From Chelonoidis abingdonii (Eukaryota > Chordata > Testudines > Testudinidae): DNA of 64,000 nt. Under the pieces are notes generated by a model. It was not told the origin of the DNA and did not search any database. It saw only the letters and a list, made by a program, of their open reading frames with translations. Positions 25,764 through 35,789 of this stretch are shown piece after piece; positions within the stretch are counted from its first letter, which is position 1, and every line of letters begins with the position of its first letter. A program made the translations under genes and the position numbers. Location of the stretch: the NCBI RefSeq assembly GCF_003597395.2, contig NC_133777.1, forward strand, positions 57,281,136 to 57,345,135, in the 5' to 3' direction.

Positions 25764-25768
25764 CTGTG
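25764..25768. repeat. Target-site duplication CTGTG, left copy
   Basis: CTGTG directly precedes the TG of the solo LTR and is repeated at 26935-26939 directly after its CA. Confidence 0.85.
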
Positions 25769-26039
25769 TGTCATAGTATTCTATCCCCAATCTGAACCTT
25801 AGAGTCCAAAAAATGAGGTACTAGCATGAATTACTCTAAGCTTAATTACCAGCTTAGATCTGATAAGCTGCCACCACCCAAAAATATATAGTGTTTTGGG
25901 GCACTCTGGTCCCCCCAAAACCTTCCCTGGGGACCCCAAGACAAATTCCTTGAGTCTCACAACAAAGGGATAATAAACCAATTCCTTCCCCCTCCTTTCT
26001 TCCTCCCAGATCTTTCCCGCCCTGGGTACACTTAGGACA

Positions 26040-26290
26040 GATAGACAAGATTCAAGCTCCATGAAATCTAAACAAAGGGATTCCCCTTTCCCCTCCCTCT
26101 TCCCTCACCCAGAGGGCAATAACGATCAAGCATCCGTGAAATCTACAACAAAGGAGCATTCCCCGCTTTCCCCTCCACCTTCCTCACCCAGATGGCAATA
26201 CAGATTCAAAGCTCCCGGTGAATCTAACACAAGGGATTCCCCCTTTACCCCTCCCTTCTTTCTCCCTGTCTCTCACCACTTCCCTGGTGA
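26040..26290. repeat. Imperfect tandem repeat of about 85 bp inside the solo LTR
   Basis: About three diverged units, each with GGGATTCCCCTTTCCCCTCC-like sequence, CTCACCCAGA(G/T)GGCAATA, then TCAAGC and a GTGAAATCTA-like phrase. Unit starts are near 26046, 26125 and 26211. The long ORF across them is a consequence of the repeat and not a gene. Confidence 0.65.
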
Positions 26291-26452
26291 GTACAGACTC
26301 AATACCTCAGCCTTAACCAGAGGAAAAAATCAATTAGGTATTTTAAAAGAAAAAGTTGTTAATAAAAGACAGAAAGTTAGTAAAAGTATAATCACTGTAA
26401 ATTCAAGATGGAATATTACAGGGTCTTTTCAGCTTTTAGAAAATTGTGACGG

Positions 26453-26479
26453 AAAAAAAAAAAAAAAAAAAAAAAAAAA
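26453..26479 (+). repeat. A27 homopolymer
   Basis: An uninterrupted run of 27 A inside the solo LTR. It is prone to length error in sequencing. Confidence 0.95.
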
Positions 26480-26934
26480 TATGGAGAAAAGCTCCTCCAG
26501 CAGAAATACAATTTAAAATACTTTCAGGACAAATACACATTAAAAACTCTATCATGCCAGATACACAGTTGCAAATACAGAAAACAATCAAAAGACTATA
26601 ACGCGCTTTTTACTCAATACTCCACTATTACTGAAATATATAAGAGACTGTAGCAGGGAGATTAGCAAGAAAACCTGGTTGCACGTCTAGTCCTTTTCGC
26701 ACCCAGAATGGAGAACAACGCAAAACCGCAAAAAACACAAACAAGGCTTGCCCTCCACCAAGATTCTTGAGCTACTGTCTTGTTATCCTGGATTGGTCCT
26801 CTAGGGTTCATGTTTGTTTAGATTGTTCTAGATTTGAAAGTATCTTGTTTCCTGATTGGTCCTCTGGTCAGGTGTTGTTTGGTAACCCTTTCCAGGTGAA
26901 AGAGACATTAAACCTTAGCTATCTGTTTATGACA

Positions 26935-26939
26935 CTGTG
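26935..26939. repeat. Target-site duplication CTGTG, right copy
   Basis: Matches 25764-25768. The CR1 sequence continues immediately after it. Confidence 0.85.
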
Positions 26940-27115
26940 CCGTTATCTACATCACTGATGAAGATATGGAACAGACCCAGACCTAGGACTGATCCCTGCG
27001 GGACCCCACTTGATATGCCCTTCCAGCTTGACTGTGACCCACTGATAACTACTTTCTGGGAACAGTTTTCTAACCAGTTATGCACCCACCTCATAGTAGG
27101 TCTATCTAGGTTGTA
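26940..27115 (-). mobile_element. CR1 LINE, continuation upstream of the LTR insertion
   Basis: CTACATCACTGATGAAGATA, GGACTGATCCCTGCGGGAC and CTAACCAGTTATGCACCCAC are the reverse complement of the CR1 ORF2 region expected just upstream of the segment at 24881-25768. The copy ends near 27115, where a SINE fragment begins. Confidence 0.88.
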
Positions 27116-27160
27116 AAAGGAACAGGACTACTTGTGGCTCCTTAGAGACTAACAAATTTC
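27116..27160 (+). mobile_element. Short SINE-like fragment
   Basis: AGGAACAGGACTACTTGTGG then CTCCTTAGAGACTAACAAAT is the same family found in reverse at 58955-59095, and a relative of the fold-back arms at 29061-29285. It is cut on the right by the hAT-like block. Confidence 0.6.
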
Positions 27161-27445
27161 GTTCCCGGCCAATGGGAGCTGCGGAGGGTGTGTGTGAGGG
27201 AGGAGCGGTGTTTGGAAGCTGGGGCAACACATGGATGGAGGTCTCTGCTTCCCCTCTCTTCCCTCACTCCCATCCCTGGCTGCCGGGATGTGATTCCAGC
27301 ACTTTAAGGTACAACACGGGGCTTGAGGGGGGAAATCCTGTGGCTGTAGTTTGCCCACACCTGGCCTGGAGGTAGGCTGGAGGGATGGGCGCTGCTTGAA
27401 GGACCGCAGGAAATAGCCCCACGGGCTGCGTGTTTGAGACCCCTG
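27161..27445. mobile_element. hAT-type MITE, right part
   Basis: The right terminus is GCGTGTTTGAGACCCCTG, followed by TTCTAGAT (27446-27453), which fits an 8-bp hAT target duplication with a central TA. The left terminus (expected CAGGGGTCTCAAAC) is absent, so the copy is truncated or rearranged against the SINE fragment. The GC-rich body has no supported coding. Confidence 0.6.
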
Positions 27446-27453
27446 TTCTAGAT

Positions 27454-28043
27454 AGTTAATGTACTCTTGAAGCCAGTTCTTGGCAGGTTTCAATTTTGGC
27501 TGCTTCCAAACTGTCTCAGTTTAAATACTGTAGATTTTTGTAAATCAATTTCCTTTAAGGGTCTTGTTGTTGTTGCAATTATCAAGGTGAGATTAGCATA
27601 CTTTACCTTTACGCCCCTCCCCCCTCACCCCTGAGTCCAGAAAGAAAACTACTTAGCTTTAAGATGAACAGAATGTAAACATAGTTACGAGAAAAATGCA
27701 AACAAAAATCAACAGGAACTTTCAAGTCTGATATGTTTCTATGTGTTCAAAATCTTCATTTCCACTTTATGATGTAAGTTTATCCTCAAAAAATGTTGGT
27801 TACAACTAAAGTCAGACACAAACCAGGGAGATGAGCTTCCTATTAGGTGATGGGAAGGAACATGATCTCCAGAAAAGACACTTAAACTAAAAGATTAAAT
27901 CCATTATTAACAAGAAGACAAATTTTGGTCCCATTGAAATGTCAGACTTTTTTGCAATTGACCAGAATTTTTGGCCATATGAGAATTCATGTAGTCTAGG
28001 TCTCCTCTACAGTGGATGGAAATAGTTTCTTCTGGTATTTTGC

Positions 28044-28079
<36 letters not shown>

Positions 28080-29060
28080 GTGTGGGGGGTATTGTAAGAA
28101 GAGAATCTGGAAATAGGGGACATTTCTACAGTTGTAAATACTATGAGAAGAAGAAAAAAATTATTCAGATTGATCCTGTCATTCTCTCTTCCTCTTCACA
28201 TTTTCCATTACCCACAGCTACTTAATTTTTTCACAGAGCTAATAACTCTTATCTCTTCCTCCCCAGCCCCCACCCTATTAGAAGCCTCTAAGAAATGTAG
28301 CTAAATAAACCTGGGATAGAGACATATTTTTGGACCTGGAGTTACTAAATCTTGATTTCATTTATTTGAAATTAAATTAGATTCATTTGGCCCTTAACTG
28401 TCTAATTTAGAAAAAAAATGTTAATTATGTCAGAAGAATCTAAGTTAAAGCGTGAAGTAGTCGGTTAATGAACTAAAATTTCTAAATCTCTCTGAAATAA
28501 TCAAAGATCCATAAGCTTGAAACTATGGAAAACAACATCAGGTCCTGTAATATTAGAGTTCTATGTCTGTCTATAAATGGGTAGATTCATATTATAACTT
28601 GCCTTCATCCTTATTTTTGGAAGCTGTGTGCTGGAAATAAAATTTGACCCACCCAAATAGTTACAGTGGTAAAGATGTAATTAAATCAATGTCTTTTGTT
28701 TTTTCTGCTGATTCTTCTCCATTTTGTCTGATGTTTCTTTTGGATTACACAGTGTGAAATAAAAGTAGTGTTGCATCCAAAGTTTTATGAAATCTGATAT
28801 ATCTGGGCAAATAAATCCACATATTTCATAGTTCTATTTATTAATTAAAAAGGTAAATGTGGAAGGTAAATAGATGGCCTAAGTGTGACAATTCTGCTTT
28901 TACATATCTTTTCTGGAGGTTGGTATTTTAAGGAGTTGCTGCCTACTTATAGCCTCCAAACACTCCAGAACCTACCTCTTGCATGACAAATTTTGATGAG
29001 TAGAATAGATTGCCAGCATTGGGAGAGCAACTCAGGCTGCAGTAAACCATTTTTAAAAAT
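27454..29060. other. Unassigned stretch with an A31 run
   Basis: A 31-base A run occupies 28045-28075. No retroposed coding sequence or target duplication was found beside it, so it is listed as a simple repeat. The remainder is AT-rich, with no recognised feature. Confidence 0.5.
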
Positions 29061-29155
29061 CTGTACAAAGCGACAGAGAGTCCTGTGGCACCTTATAGAC
29101 TAACAGAAGTATTGGAGCATGAGCTTTCGTGGGTGAATACCCACTTCATCAGACT
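29061..29155 (+). mobile_element. SINE-like repeat, left arm of a fold-back
   Basis: Begins CTGTACAAAGCGACAGAGAG and runs to CCCACTTCATCAGACT. It is the sense copy of a short repeat whose head (TATCAGAGGGGTAGC) is missing here but present in the right arm and at 62776. The right arm starts seven bases later in inverse orientation. Confidence 0.75.
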
Positions 29156-29161
29156 CACTTA

Positions 29162-29285
29162 GTCTGACGAAGTGGGTATTCACCCACGAAAGCTTATGCT
29201 CCAATACTTCTAGTCTATAAGGTGTCACAGGACTCTTTGTCGCTTTTTACAGATCCAGACTAACACAGCTACCCCTCTGATACTT
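29162..29285 (-). mobile_element. SINE-like repeat, right arm of a fold-back, with head
   Basis: The mirror image of 29061-29155: GTCTGACGAAGTGGGTATTC through GACTCTTTGTCGCTTTTTAC, continuing into the head (ATCCAGACTAACACAGCTAC, ending CCTCTGATA). The two arms are nearly identical over about 90 bases, and the loop is only about six bases, so a transcript would form a long hairpin. The family is not assigned. Confidence 0.78.
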
Positions 29286-29374
29286 AAAAATTTGAATTAT
29301 TGTCAGTAAGTCTTGCTTGCATCCATGTTATTTTCAGATGCAATTCATATTATTATAGTAGAGGTTCATCATTT

Positions 29375-29384
29375 TATAAAATAT
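29375..29384. repeat. Target-site duplication TATAAAATAT, left copy
   Basis: Ten bases identical to 30296-30305, flanking the non-LTR retrotransposon insertion. Confidence 0.82.
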
Positions 29385-30295
29385 CTTGGTAGTCCATCGA
29401 TCCGATGATGACAAATCTGTGCAGATCATCTATTGTTGGTCTCATGGTGTGCCCTCTGATGACTGTACAAACCAATTCTAGAGGTGCACATTTTGATGCA
29501 GATGGTGCATAGGAAGTTCGCGGTTAGTGGATTGTGTGCTGCTGATGCTCTGTGACGTCGTTTGCGTGCCTCTTATAGACACCGGCAGCGGTCTTCCTCA
29601 AAGGCGATGCAGGTATTTCTAACTGTTGCACGCCACTGTGTTCTGTCGCTGGCGGCGTCCTCAAGATCCCTAGGTTTGATACTGGCTTTGATGGTGTCCT
29701 TGTAACGTTTCCTTGGACGACCTATATGCTGGATGCACTGGGAGAGCTCACCATACAGAAGTTGGCGGGGGATTCTGTTGGCATCCATGCGGCTGACATG
29801 ACTGGTCCAATGTAGCTGTGACTTCATGATCATAATTTCGATGCTTGTCATCTGTGCTCTCTTGAGGACCTCAAGATTGGGCACTTTGTCTTGCCAGCGG
29901 ATCTTCATGATGTTGCGGAGGCAGCGCATGTGGAATGTTTCAAGCTTCTTGATGTGACACCTATATAGTGTCCATGTTTCGCACCCATACAAAACAGATG
30001 AGAGAACAACAGCTCTGTACACAAGCAGTTTTGTTGACATCCGGAGGTTGTGGTGGTTTAAAACTTTGACACGCAGACAGCCAAGTGCCTGGCTTGCTTT
30101 GGATATTCGTGCACTGATCTCATTATCCAGTGATCCATCACTGGATATGACACTACCCAGGTATTTAAAGTTCTCCACTACTTTAAGCTGAGTGCTGTCA
30201 ATGGAGATACGCGGGACAGAAGCATTTGATCCAGGTGCAGGTTGATGAAGAACTTCTGTCTTTCCAAGGCTGATAGTTATTCCGAAGAGTTGCTA
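29385..30295 (-). mobile_element. 5'-truncated non-LTR retrotransposon, 911 bp
   Basis: A LINE insertion on the minus strand bounded by a perfect 10-bp duplication (TATAAAATAT). The 3' end reads CATCGGATCGATGGACTACC then AAG. The 5' end is truncated inside the reverse transcriptase gene, as expected from incomplete target-primed reverse transcription. It is not CR1: the coding remnant and 3' tail differ. I recognise the class from many animal genomes but cannot name the clade with certainty. Confidence 0.88.
29426..30290 (-). pseudogene. Reverse transcriptase C-terminal half with zinc finger (dead)
   Basis: Reading 30290 to 29426, one frame is open except for a single stop at 29573-29575. 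The first part (ITISLGKTEVLHQPAPG) follows the end of the reverse transcriptase palm. Next come FKYLGSVISSDGSLDNEIS, a thumb-like region with VYRAVVLSSVLYGCETW, and RWQDKVPNLEVL, all hallmarks of non-LTR polymerases. After the premature stop the same frame encodes a C2H2 finger, CTIC then twelve residues then HQRAH, and ends at TGA. The catalytic (F/Y)xDD region and the endonuclease are missing through 5' truncation, so it cannot be active. The near-intact frame suggests a fairly recent insertion. Confidence 0.85.
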
Positions 30296-30305
30296 TATAA
30301 AATAT
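30296..30305. repeat. Target-site duplication TATAAAATAT, right copy
   Basis: Identical to 29375-29384. Confidence 0.82.
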
Positions 30306-30523
30306 AATGTTAAAACAAAGAACAGTTATGGACTCCTGACTAACTCTGCATTACCCCTCAGAGCTAAAATTCAGTGAGAAGTTCTGTGACAGTTTAGTTC
30401 CATTTAGTGTCTGATCTGCATCTCGGTATTAATTTAAAACATTTCTTCAGCTGATGAAGAAACTTTGCAAGCTAACAAGTTTCTTTCTCAGAGCTTGTTT
30501 TGGAAATTGACAGCCATGCATTA

Positions 30524-30690
30524 TTAGAGACAAGGTGGGTGAGCTAATATCTTTTCTTGGACCACCTTCTGTTGGTGAAAGGACAAGTTTTCAAGGTGCA
30601 CAGAGCTCTTCTTTGGATTTGGGAAAGGTACTCAATGTCGAGCTAAATACAAGGTCGAACAGATAGTTTAGCATAAGTAGTTAGAACTAT
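30524..30690 (+). repeat. Interspersed repeat, copy A (GACAAGGTGGGTGAG type)
   Basis: ACAAGGTGGGTGAGCTAATA, TTGGACCACCTTCTGTTGG, CACAGAGCTCTTCTTTGG and GAGCTAAATACAAGGTCG. The same order recurs at 31985-32165. No coding. The family is not named. Confidence 0.6.
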
Positions 30691-31984
30691 GTGCTGTCTG
30701 TTGGATCTTGTGCCTCTGGGGCTGATCAGCCCAGTCAGTCTTCTCCACTCACTGAATGGGAAGAGAATATGGGGTGCTGATATTTGGTTGGGGGGGGGTG
30801 TTTAATTTCAGTAAACCAAGTAGCAATAAGAAATAGATAATACATTTAATAGCATCTTTGTATTATTTAAAATGTTCTTTTACCAAGTTGTCCAATATGA
30901 CTTTGAGGATTTTCTTATGTCGTGCTGACCTGTTGCACTTTTTTGACCCCTCCTACTTTACACTGTTCTGTTGAAAAAGAACAGGAAACTATTCAGATAA
31001 AGTATCGAAAACAAATGAATTCTGTCTAGTTATAGAAAGTATGTGGTCTCCGCTGTATTGCTCACTGTGGGCTTGTTTTGGCTGAAGAGGAAATTTGGAT
31101 AGGAAATCTTTTAGATGAGCTATCGGTCACAATTTGAAATGCTTGGATTTTTTCAGTTTACATCATAAAGATGTAAAGCGTGAAGATCGCTAGTTGCTCC
31201 TTCCTTCAACGGTCGCCTGACTTTACTATGCGTTTTAGAAACACTTCTGTGGAGCTAGAAATGCTGATTGCATGGCTAGATTACCTGTTCTCATTTCAGC
31301 TATAATGAGAGATCAACTTCCATTTACTTCAAAGACTGCATTATCCCCAGTTAATTCTCTTTGTACTATGACGTGTATTCACTTCTGCCCTCACCTTTAC
31401 TCATACAGTAAAAGAGAATCTGGGAAAGAGATGAACCCAGTTAAGGTAACTACTGTGGTGTTTCCTGCTCTTCCGGTTTTGAAGGAACGCATGGTGTGAA
31501 CAATAAGGGCCGACTCCTGTCCTGCTCCATCCTTGTGAGCAGGGATATGGCACAAAGGTGCTCAGCTCTGGAAATATTGCGAGTCAGGACAGGATTTCAC
31601 TAGGTATGTGTGAAGGATGGGGTGTGCTCATCAGTGAACGAGAAATGCTTATCTCCCTGCTAGCATGTGCTGCTGATGTATACATTAATAGATGAAGGGA
31701 GAGCCATGCCTCATTCATAACACCTGCAGACAGGCAGACTCCTTAGAAACATAAGGGTTGGTACAAAGAAAACAAAGGCATAACTGTCATTGGGTACGTA
31801 CATCACAAAACCCTTCAGTAACTGGATTCAGAAGATGGACTTGACTTCAGTAAGACGACTCACATGAGTAAAGTTACATCCATGCATAAGTGGTGACAGG
31901 ATCACTGTCTTAGAGGTAAGCTCTCTGGAACAGTCTGTCTATGTTTATGTGATGTGCCTATCTTAAAAACAAATTTTAAGTAAT
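30691..31984. other. Unassigned stretch between two copies of one repeat
   Basis: A G10 run near 30791, and a short old repeat piece near 31850-31910 (GACTCACATGAGTAAAGTT). Nothing else recognised. Confidence 0.38.
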
Positions 31985-32165
31985 CTTTTGGGAGAGACAA
32001 GTAGGTAAGGTAATACGTTTTATTGGACCAACTTCTGTTGGTGGCAGGTACAAGCTTTCCAACTACACAGAGCTCTTCTGGTCTGGGGAAAGAAATCAGA
32101 GTGTCTGAGCTAAATGCAAGTTGGGACAGACAGAAGTTGGTCCCATAACTTACCTAGCTTGGTTT
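31985..32165 (+). repeat. Interspersed repeat, copy B
   Basis: GAGACAAGTAGGTAAGGTAA, TTATTGGACCAACTTCTGTT, ACACAGAGCTCTTCTGG and GAGCTAAATGCAAGTTGG match copy A at 30524-30690 in order and orientation. The two differ enough to be separate old insertions rather than a recent duplication. Confidence 0.6.
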
Positions 32166-33940
32166 TCTCAGATCCTGAGAGCAAAAACACTGCAAACAAC
32201 TATTCTTTTGGTAAGAGAGGTAAGGAATTCTTTTAAAATATGGGTATCTTGGTAACTTAGTTTTTTAAGGTCTTTGTGAAAGTGTTTAATTTTATGCATG
32301 AGAGTTCTCCCACTCTTCCCTGCAGCAAGAGTTAACTACCATTTCCAGACCTATTCTAACATTATGAAGCTACTTCAGTAACAAGAAAACAAACCAATTA
32401 AGGTTAAGGGAGGGTGGAGAGTGTTTTTTTCAAATGGAAATGACTGGTAGAGAAAAGCAGTTTATTTTCAGGCTTCCAAAAGGCTGTTGCAAACAGTATT
32501 TTTAAAGAAAGGAAACGAAATAAATAGTTGAGTGTTTTTTTAAGTATGCAATAATTCTTCTCTTATTCAATTTGCTTGAGAAATACAGTACAGGAAACAA
32601 AGTATATCATTACATGCGTTACAGCTCTAGCAAGGCAATGAAGAGATGGTAACATGGAGGGGCTAGGAAGGAACAGATCAAGCTTTCAGAAGGGAAAATT
32701 TAAGGAGGCTGCTGTGTAACTTAGCACAAAGAACTAAAGAGATGAGTTAAGGGGCTGATTTGGGCAACTTGCTCCCTGTCTGACCTTGGGCAATCACTTG
32801 ACCTCATTGTGTCTCAAGAAAGCCAACAGGAAATGGGCAGAATGCAAGACCAAGCAGGAGACCATCTCTGCTGAGATTTTCCAGATAAATTACTAAAAGA
32901 AAAAAGAAATATTCAAGGGTTCGGACCATGGGGAAAAAAGTGTCAATAGTAAAAGCAAATGTAAAAGGTAGGGGGATGCTGAGGTAATATTATGTATAAT
33001 TCTATTACACTCCCCCACTTCCTGCAGCACCTCAGCTTAACCCTGTTGAAGTGTAGGCCAGAATTCTGTCTTTTTAAAAAGCATTACACAGTGTTAAACC
33101 TCAGAGGTATTGTACGTTAAATCTTGAATTTAACTGTTATTAGTTCCCAGTCAACATCAAAGAGAGAGTACCATAAGGTTTCTTAGTAAAACAAACATTT
33201 AAAAAACACATAAACATTGCAAATAGTATAAAACGTAAATAGCATTTGGAATACCCTGAACAACTTAAACAAAAGCTATTAGACAGTAAGTCTACTTTTC
33301 CTTATATAGATTTTCCAAATTTGTTGCTGTTACGTGTTTAAATGCTTAGTTGCAACATACCACTGCATTATATGTGCTGAAGTACAGAAAACACATTCCT
33401 CTCTGATATTCCATCAGAGATGATTTCTCAGTGTTTAGTGTGTGACCATAGTATGTAGTGTGTGTCACCTGGACTCTTCAGCAGTTAGAGGAACAGCTGC
33501 ATCTTATTTTTTCCCAAACACTTTAGAGCCTTGTCAGCAAACAAAAGTCTGGAGTCTCCACAGTTAGCAGCATTCCAGCCCTTGGATTATAGCTGGCTGG
33601 GCCTTGGTGAAACAGGAATCTGTGGACTATCCAAAGTGGTAAAGGTATTGGGATCAGCAAATAAAACACCTGTTCCCAAGATTTCTATAAGGCTGTCCAC
33701 CTACAGAGCAGGTGGTGCCTCCATAGTACCTAAGGGAGACCCTTGGGAGTGTTCAGGGAACTGCCCTCAGGAAGGCCATTTACCAGCCACCCACCCTCCC
33801 CCCGTGCATACCAGGAGATAATGACCATGATATGCTGGCCAGGATATGTTCGGTGAGCCATTCAGTGGTTGGTATGGCTACCTTTTGTCCCTGCCAGCAG
33901 GTATATGGGATCTTGGGGAGCAATTACCACACAGGTGGGG
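32166..33940. other. Unassigned stretch
   Basis: AT-rich to about 33500, then GC-richer up to the LTR candidate. A weak MIR-like patch lies near 32770-32830 (CTGACCTTGGGCAATCACTT). The GC-richer 33520-33940 could be part of the adjacent LTR-containing insertion, but no domain is readable. Confidence 0.35.
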
Positions 33941-35789
33941 TGCCAATTAATTTCTTTATTAAAGGAAAAAGGAAGTGGGGGGAATTTAACAATAAAATAC
34001 GAAGGATGGGGTGTATAGGGGGTTTACAATAGACAATGAGGGGGAGGTTCTTATCTGAACAGTGTAGGGTCTAACGTGGGTACAGTAGCTGGGATTCACG
34101 CACAATGGGGATACAGTACCAGTTAATAAGCACTCAACTTTATATAGGAACACTCTAATGCAAAACGTACCAAAAGAAATGCAATATAAAATGCTAGGCT
34201 CTATGATCAAATGTTAACCAATCTTAATAGTGTATTACAGATGGTTAGTGCCTCTATCTACAGGTACACAATGGTATTAAGCAGATACAAAGAATTAGAA
34301 AAAGTGGAGGCAACCATGAGGTGTTATAGTTACAACAATGTAGAAAATTGCTGACTGACCTTATTGTGAGGTTGTGAGTAGCAAGAGTGTACCCTAATGG
34401 CGGGTCAAGGAACGGGAGGGGGGAGTGAATATTAGAGGTGAATATTAGTGCAAACTTGATGAGGAGGAGAGTGTGACTGCAAGCAGCAGAGAGGCTCTGC
34501 AGGGGCGGGAGGGCGCAAGGAGTTGTAACGGAGACACGGGAGAAGCATGCAGAAGAATTGTAACAGTGGGAAGACGAATTCAGTAGCCAAAACCCTTTAT
34601 CTATTTACCATGACTAGGCAAACAACAAATATCACAATCTAAAGCAAAACTATAATAAGCAACTATACGGAACAACAAAGCAGCAAACTTAACAAGGCAG
34701 GTGAAACTTACAACTCTATATCTTAACAACTATGACTTATTAAACTAAGAAACAAACCTATATGGTGCACTTATGTTATGGGAAGTTATGAGAGGCCAGA
34801 GTGGTATATGCCCAGGATCCAGACTTCCAAGAAGCCAGGGATGATGGGCTGCAGCTGAGAGCAGAGAGCCCCGGGCAAAGCCACAGGAGCAGAGCTTAGC
34901 AGCGGCACAAATTATTTTTAGCAGCAACGTGCCTTGGAGTGTAGGAAGGTTTAAGACATCAAACCAAGGTTTAACTTGAGTCTGTGTGCTGGGGAGACAG
35001 AGCCAGCAGCTAAAATAATTAAATAAAAGTATAGAGAGTTCAAGAGGGATTTTACCAGCCCCCAAGGAAGCAGCAGAGGCAAAAGCAGCAAGAATATCAG
35101 AAGGCTAGATACAGAGTACGGTCTCATATCAGGAGATCTCTCAGGCAGCAATTTGTTCTTCGTGGGTTTTTTTTCAAAAAAAACGGGGGTATGCTCAAAC
35201 ATAAAACGTGGAGACAGAGCGGAGAAAGGACCCCCACGAACCCTGGTGGTCGACCAGCAGCAATGCAGGCTTTACCTTTTGATCTTAGTTTTAATGTCGT
35301 TTTAAGGCATAAACTCAGGCAGTTTCCCGCCAGTACTTTTGATTGGCTCCCTCTGTCACAGGGAGGAGGCAGCGGGAAAAAACTGTAGGTGAGCACAGAG
35401 ACATGTCTGGGCAGAGTCCTGTGCAGTAGGTGACTCAAAAGCACATGAGGCTCATGACTCATGCCCAAGATCTTAAAACACAATAGGTCTTGCAGCTCTG
35501 GACATTGCCTACCCTACACCGAGCCCAGGTTTAACAAGGTGATAACAGGACTAACCCTTTGAACAGGGCAGTGGTCCCACTTAGCACAAGTGGCCATCCC
35601 TTGAGCCCTTTGAGAAGGGCAATGGCTCTTGGTAAACAACTTTAAGGGGCCCTCCCTTTGAGAAGGGCAGTGGCCCTGGTAAACAACTTAACAGCCAGGG
35701 AGGGGAGGCCACAGGAGAACAAAAACAAAATGGAGTATGGGGACAGCTGTAAGAAACAAAATGGAATAGGGGGATAGCTGTAACAGGCA
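33941..35789 (-). mobile_element. Long LTR candidate, about 1849 bp
   Basis: The block starts TGCCAATTAATTTC and ends GATAGCTGTAACAGGCA, so it obeys TG...CA with short inverted termini (TGCC and GGCA). Read on the minus strand, the base run just before the TG is AAAAGGGGTAAAAGG, a good polypurine tract, which would make this a 3' LTR with internal sequence at higher coordinates. An AATAAA lies close to the minus-strand end (33955-33960). The high-coordinate side holds short direct repeats such as CCCTTTGAGAAGGGCA near 35609 and 35653. No matching second LTR or target duplication was found. An unusually long LTR or a composite are both possible. Confidence 0.5.
35550..35785. repeat. Short direct repeats at the U3 side of the LTR candidate
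   Basis: Three diverged units based on CCCTTTGA(G/A)(A/C)AGGGCA(A/G)TGG with TGGTAAACAACTT (about 35556, 35609, 35653), then two units of AAACAAAATGGA(G/A)TA followed by GGGGGACAGCTGTAA-like sequence (about 35724 and 35756). Repeats of this kind are common in U3 regions of LTRs, but no regulatory function is shown here. Confidence 0.55.

Larger units (their letters stand above)
24881..25768 (-). mobile_element. CR1 LINE, 3' segment (interrupted by an LTR at 25769)
   Basis: The plus strand starts with TATAGAATCATAGGACTGG, the reverse complement of the CR1 3' end, and continues through the 3' UTR into ORF2. The element resumes at 26940 after a complete LTR insertion, so it is older than that LTR. 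The sequence joins cleanly if the LTR and one copy of its 5-bp duplication are removed. Frames are broken by stops and indels throughout, so the copy is dead. Confidence 0.92.
25769..26934 (-). mobile_element. Complete solo LTR, gypsy-like, 1166 bp, inside CR1
   Basis: The element starts TGTCATAG and ends TTTATGACA, giving perfect 7-bp inverted termini (TGTCATA and TATGACA). It is flanked by the 5-bp duplication CTGTG. It interrupts a CR1 copy that resumes at 26940, and no internal coding region is present, so it is a solo LTR left by LTR-LTR recombination. Its right end (CTGGTCAGGTG, AACCCTTTCCAGGTGAAAGAG) and left part (TTACCAGCTTAGAT) match the LTR of the gypsy element at 39266-39643, which places it in that group and gives a minus orientation. 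It contains tandem units at about 26040-26290 and an A27 run at 26453-26479. Confidence 0.88.

Noticed and set aside
26061..26516. 151-codon plus-strand ORF ending in poly-lysine
   Set aside because: It lies wholly inside the solo LTR, follows its tandem units and runs into the A27 tract.
28045..28075. A31 run as the tail of a processed pseudogene
   Set aside because: No transcript-like sequence, polyadenylation signal or target duplication was found beside it.
29061..29285. Fold-back considered as a CRISPR-like or terminator structure
   Set aside because: The arms are two inverted copies of a vertebrate interspersed repeat that occurs elsewhere in the window. There are no spaced repeats.
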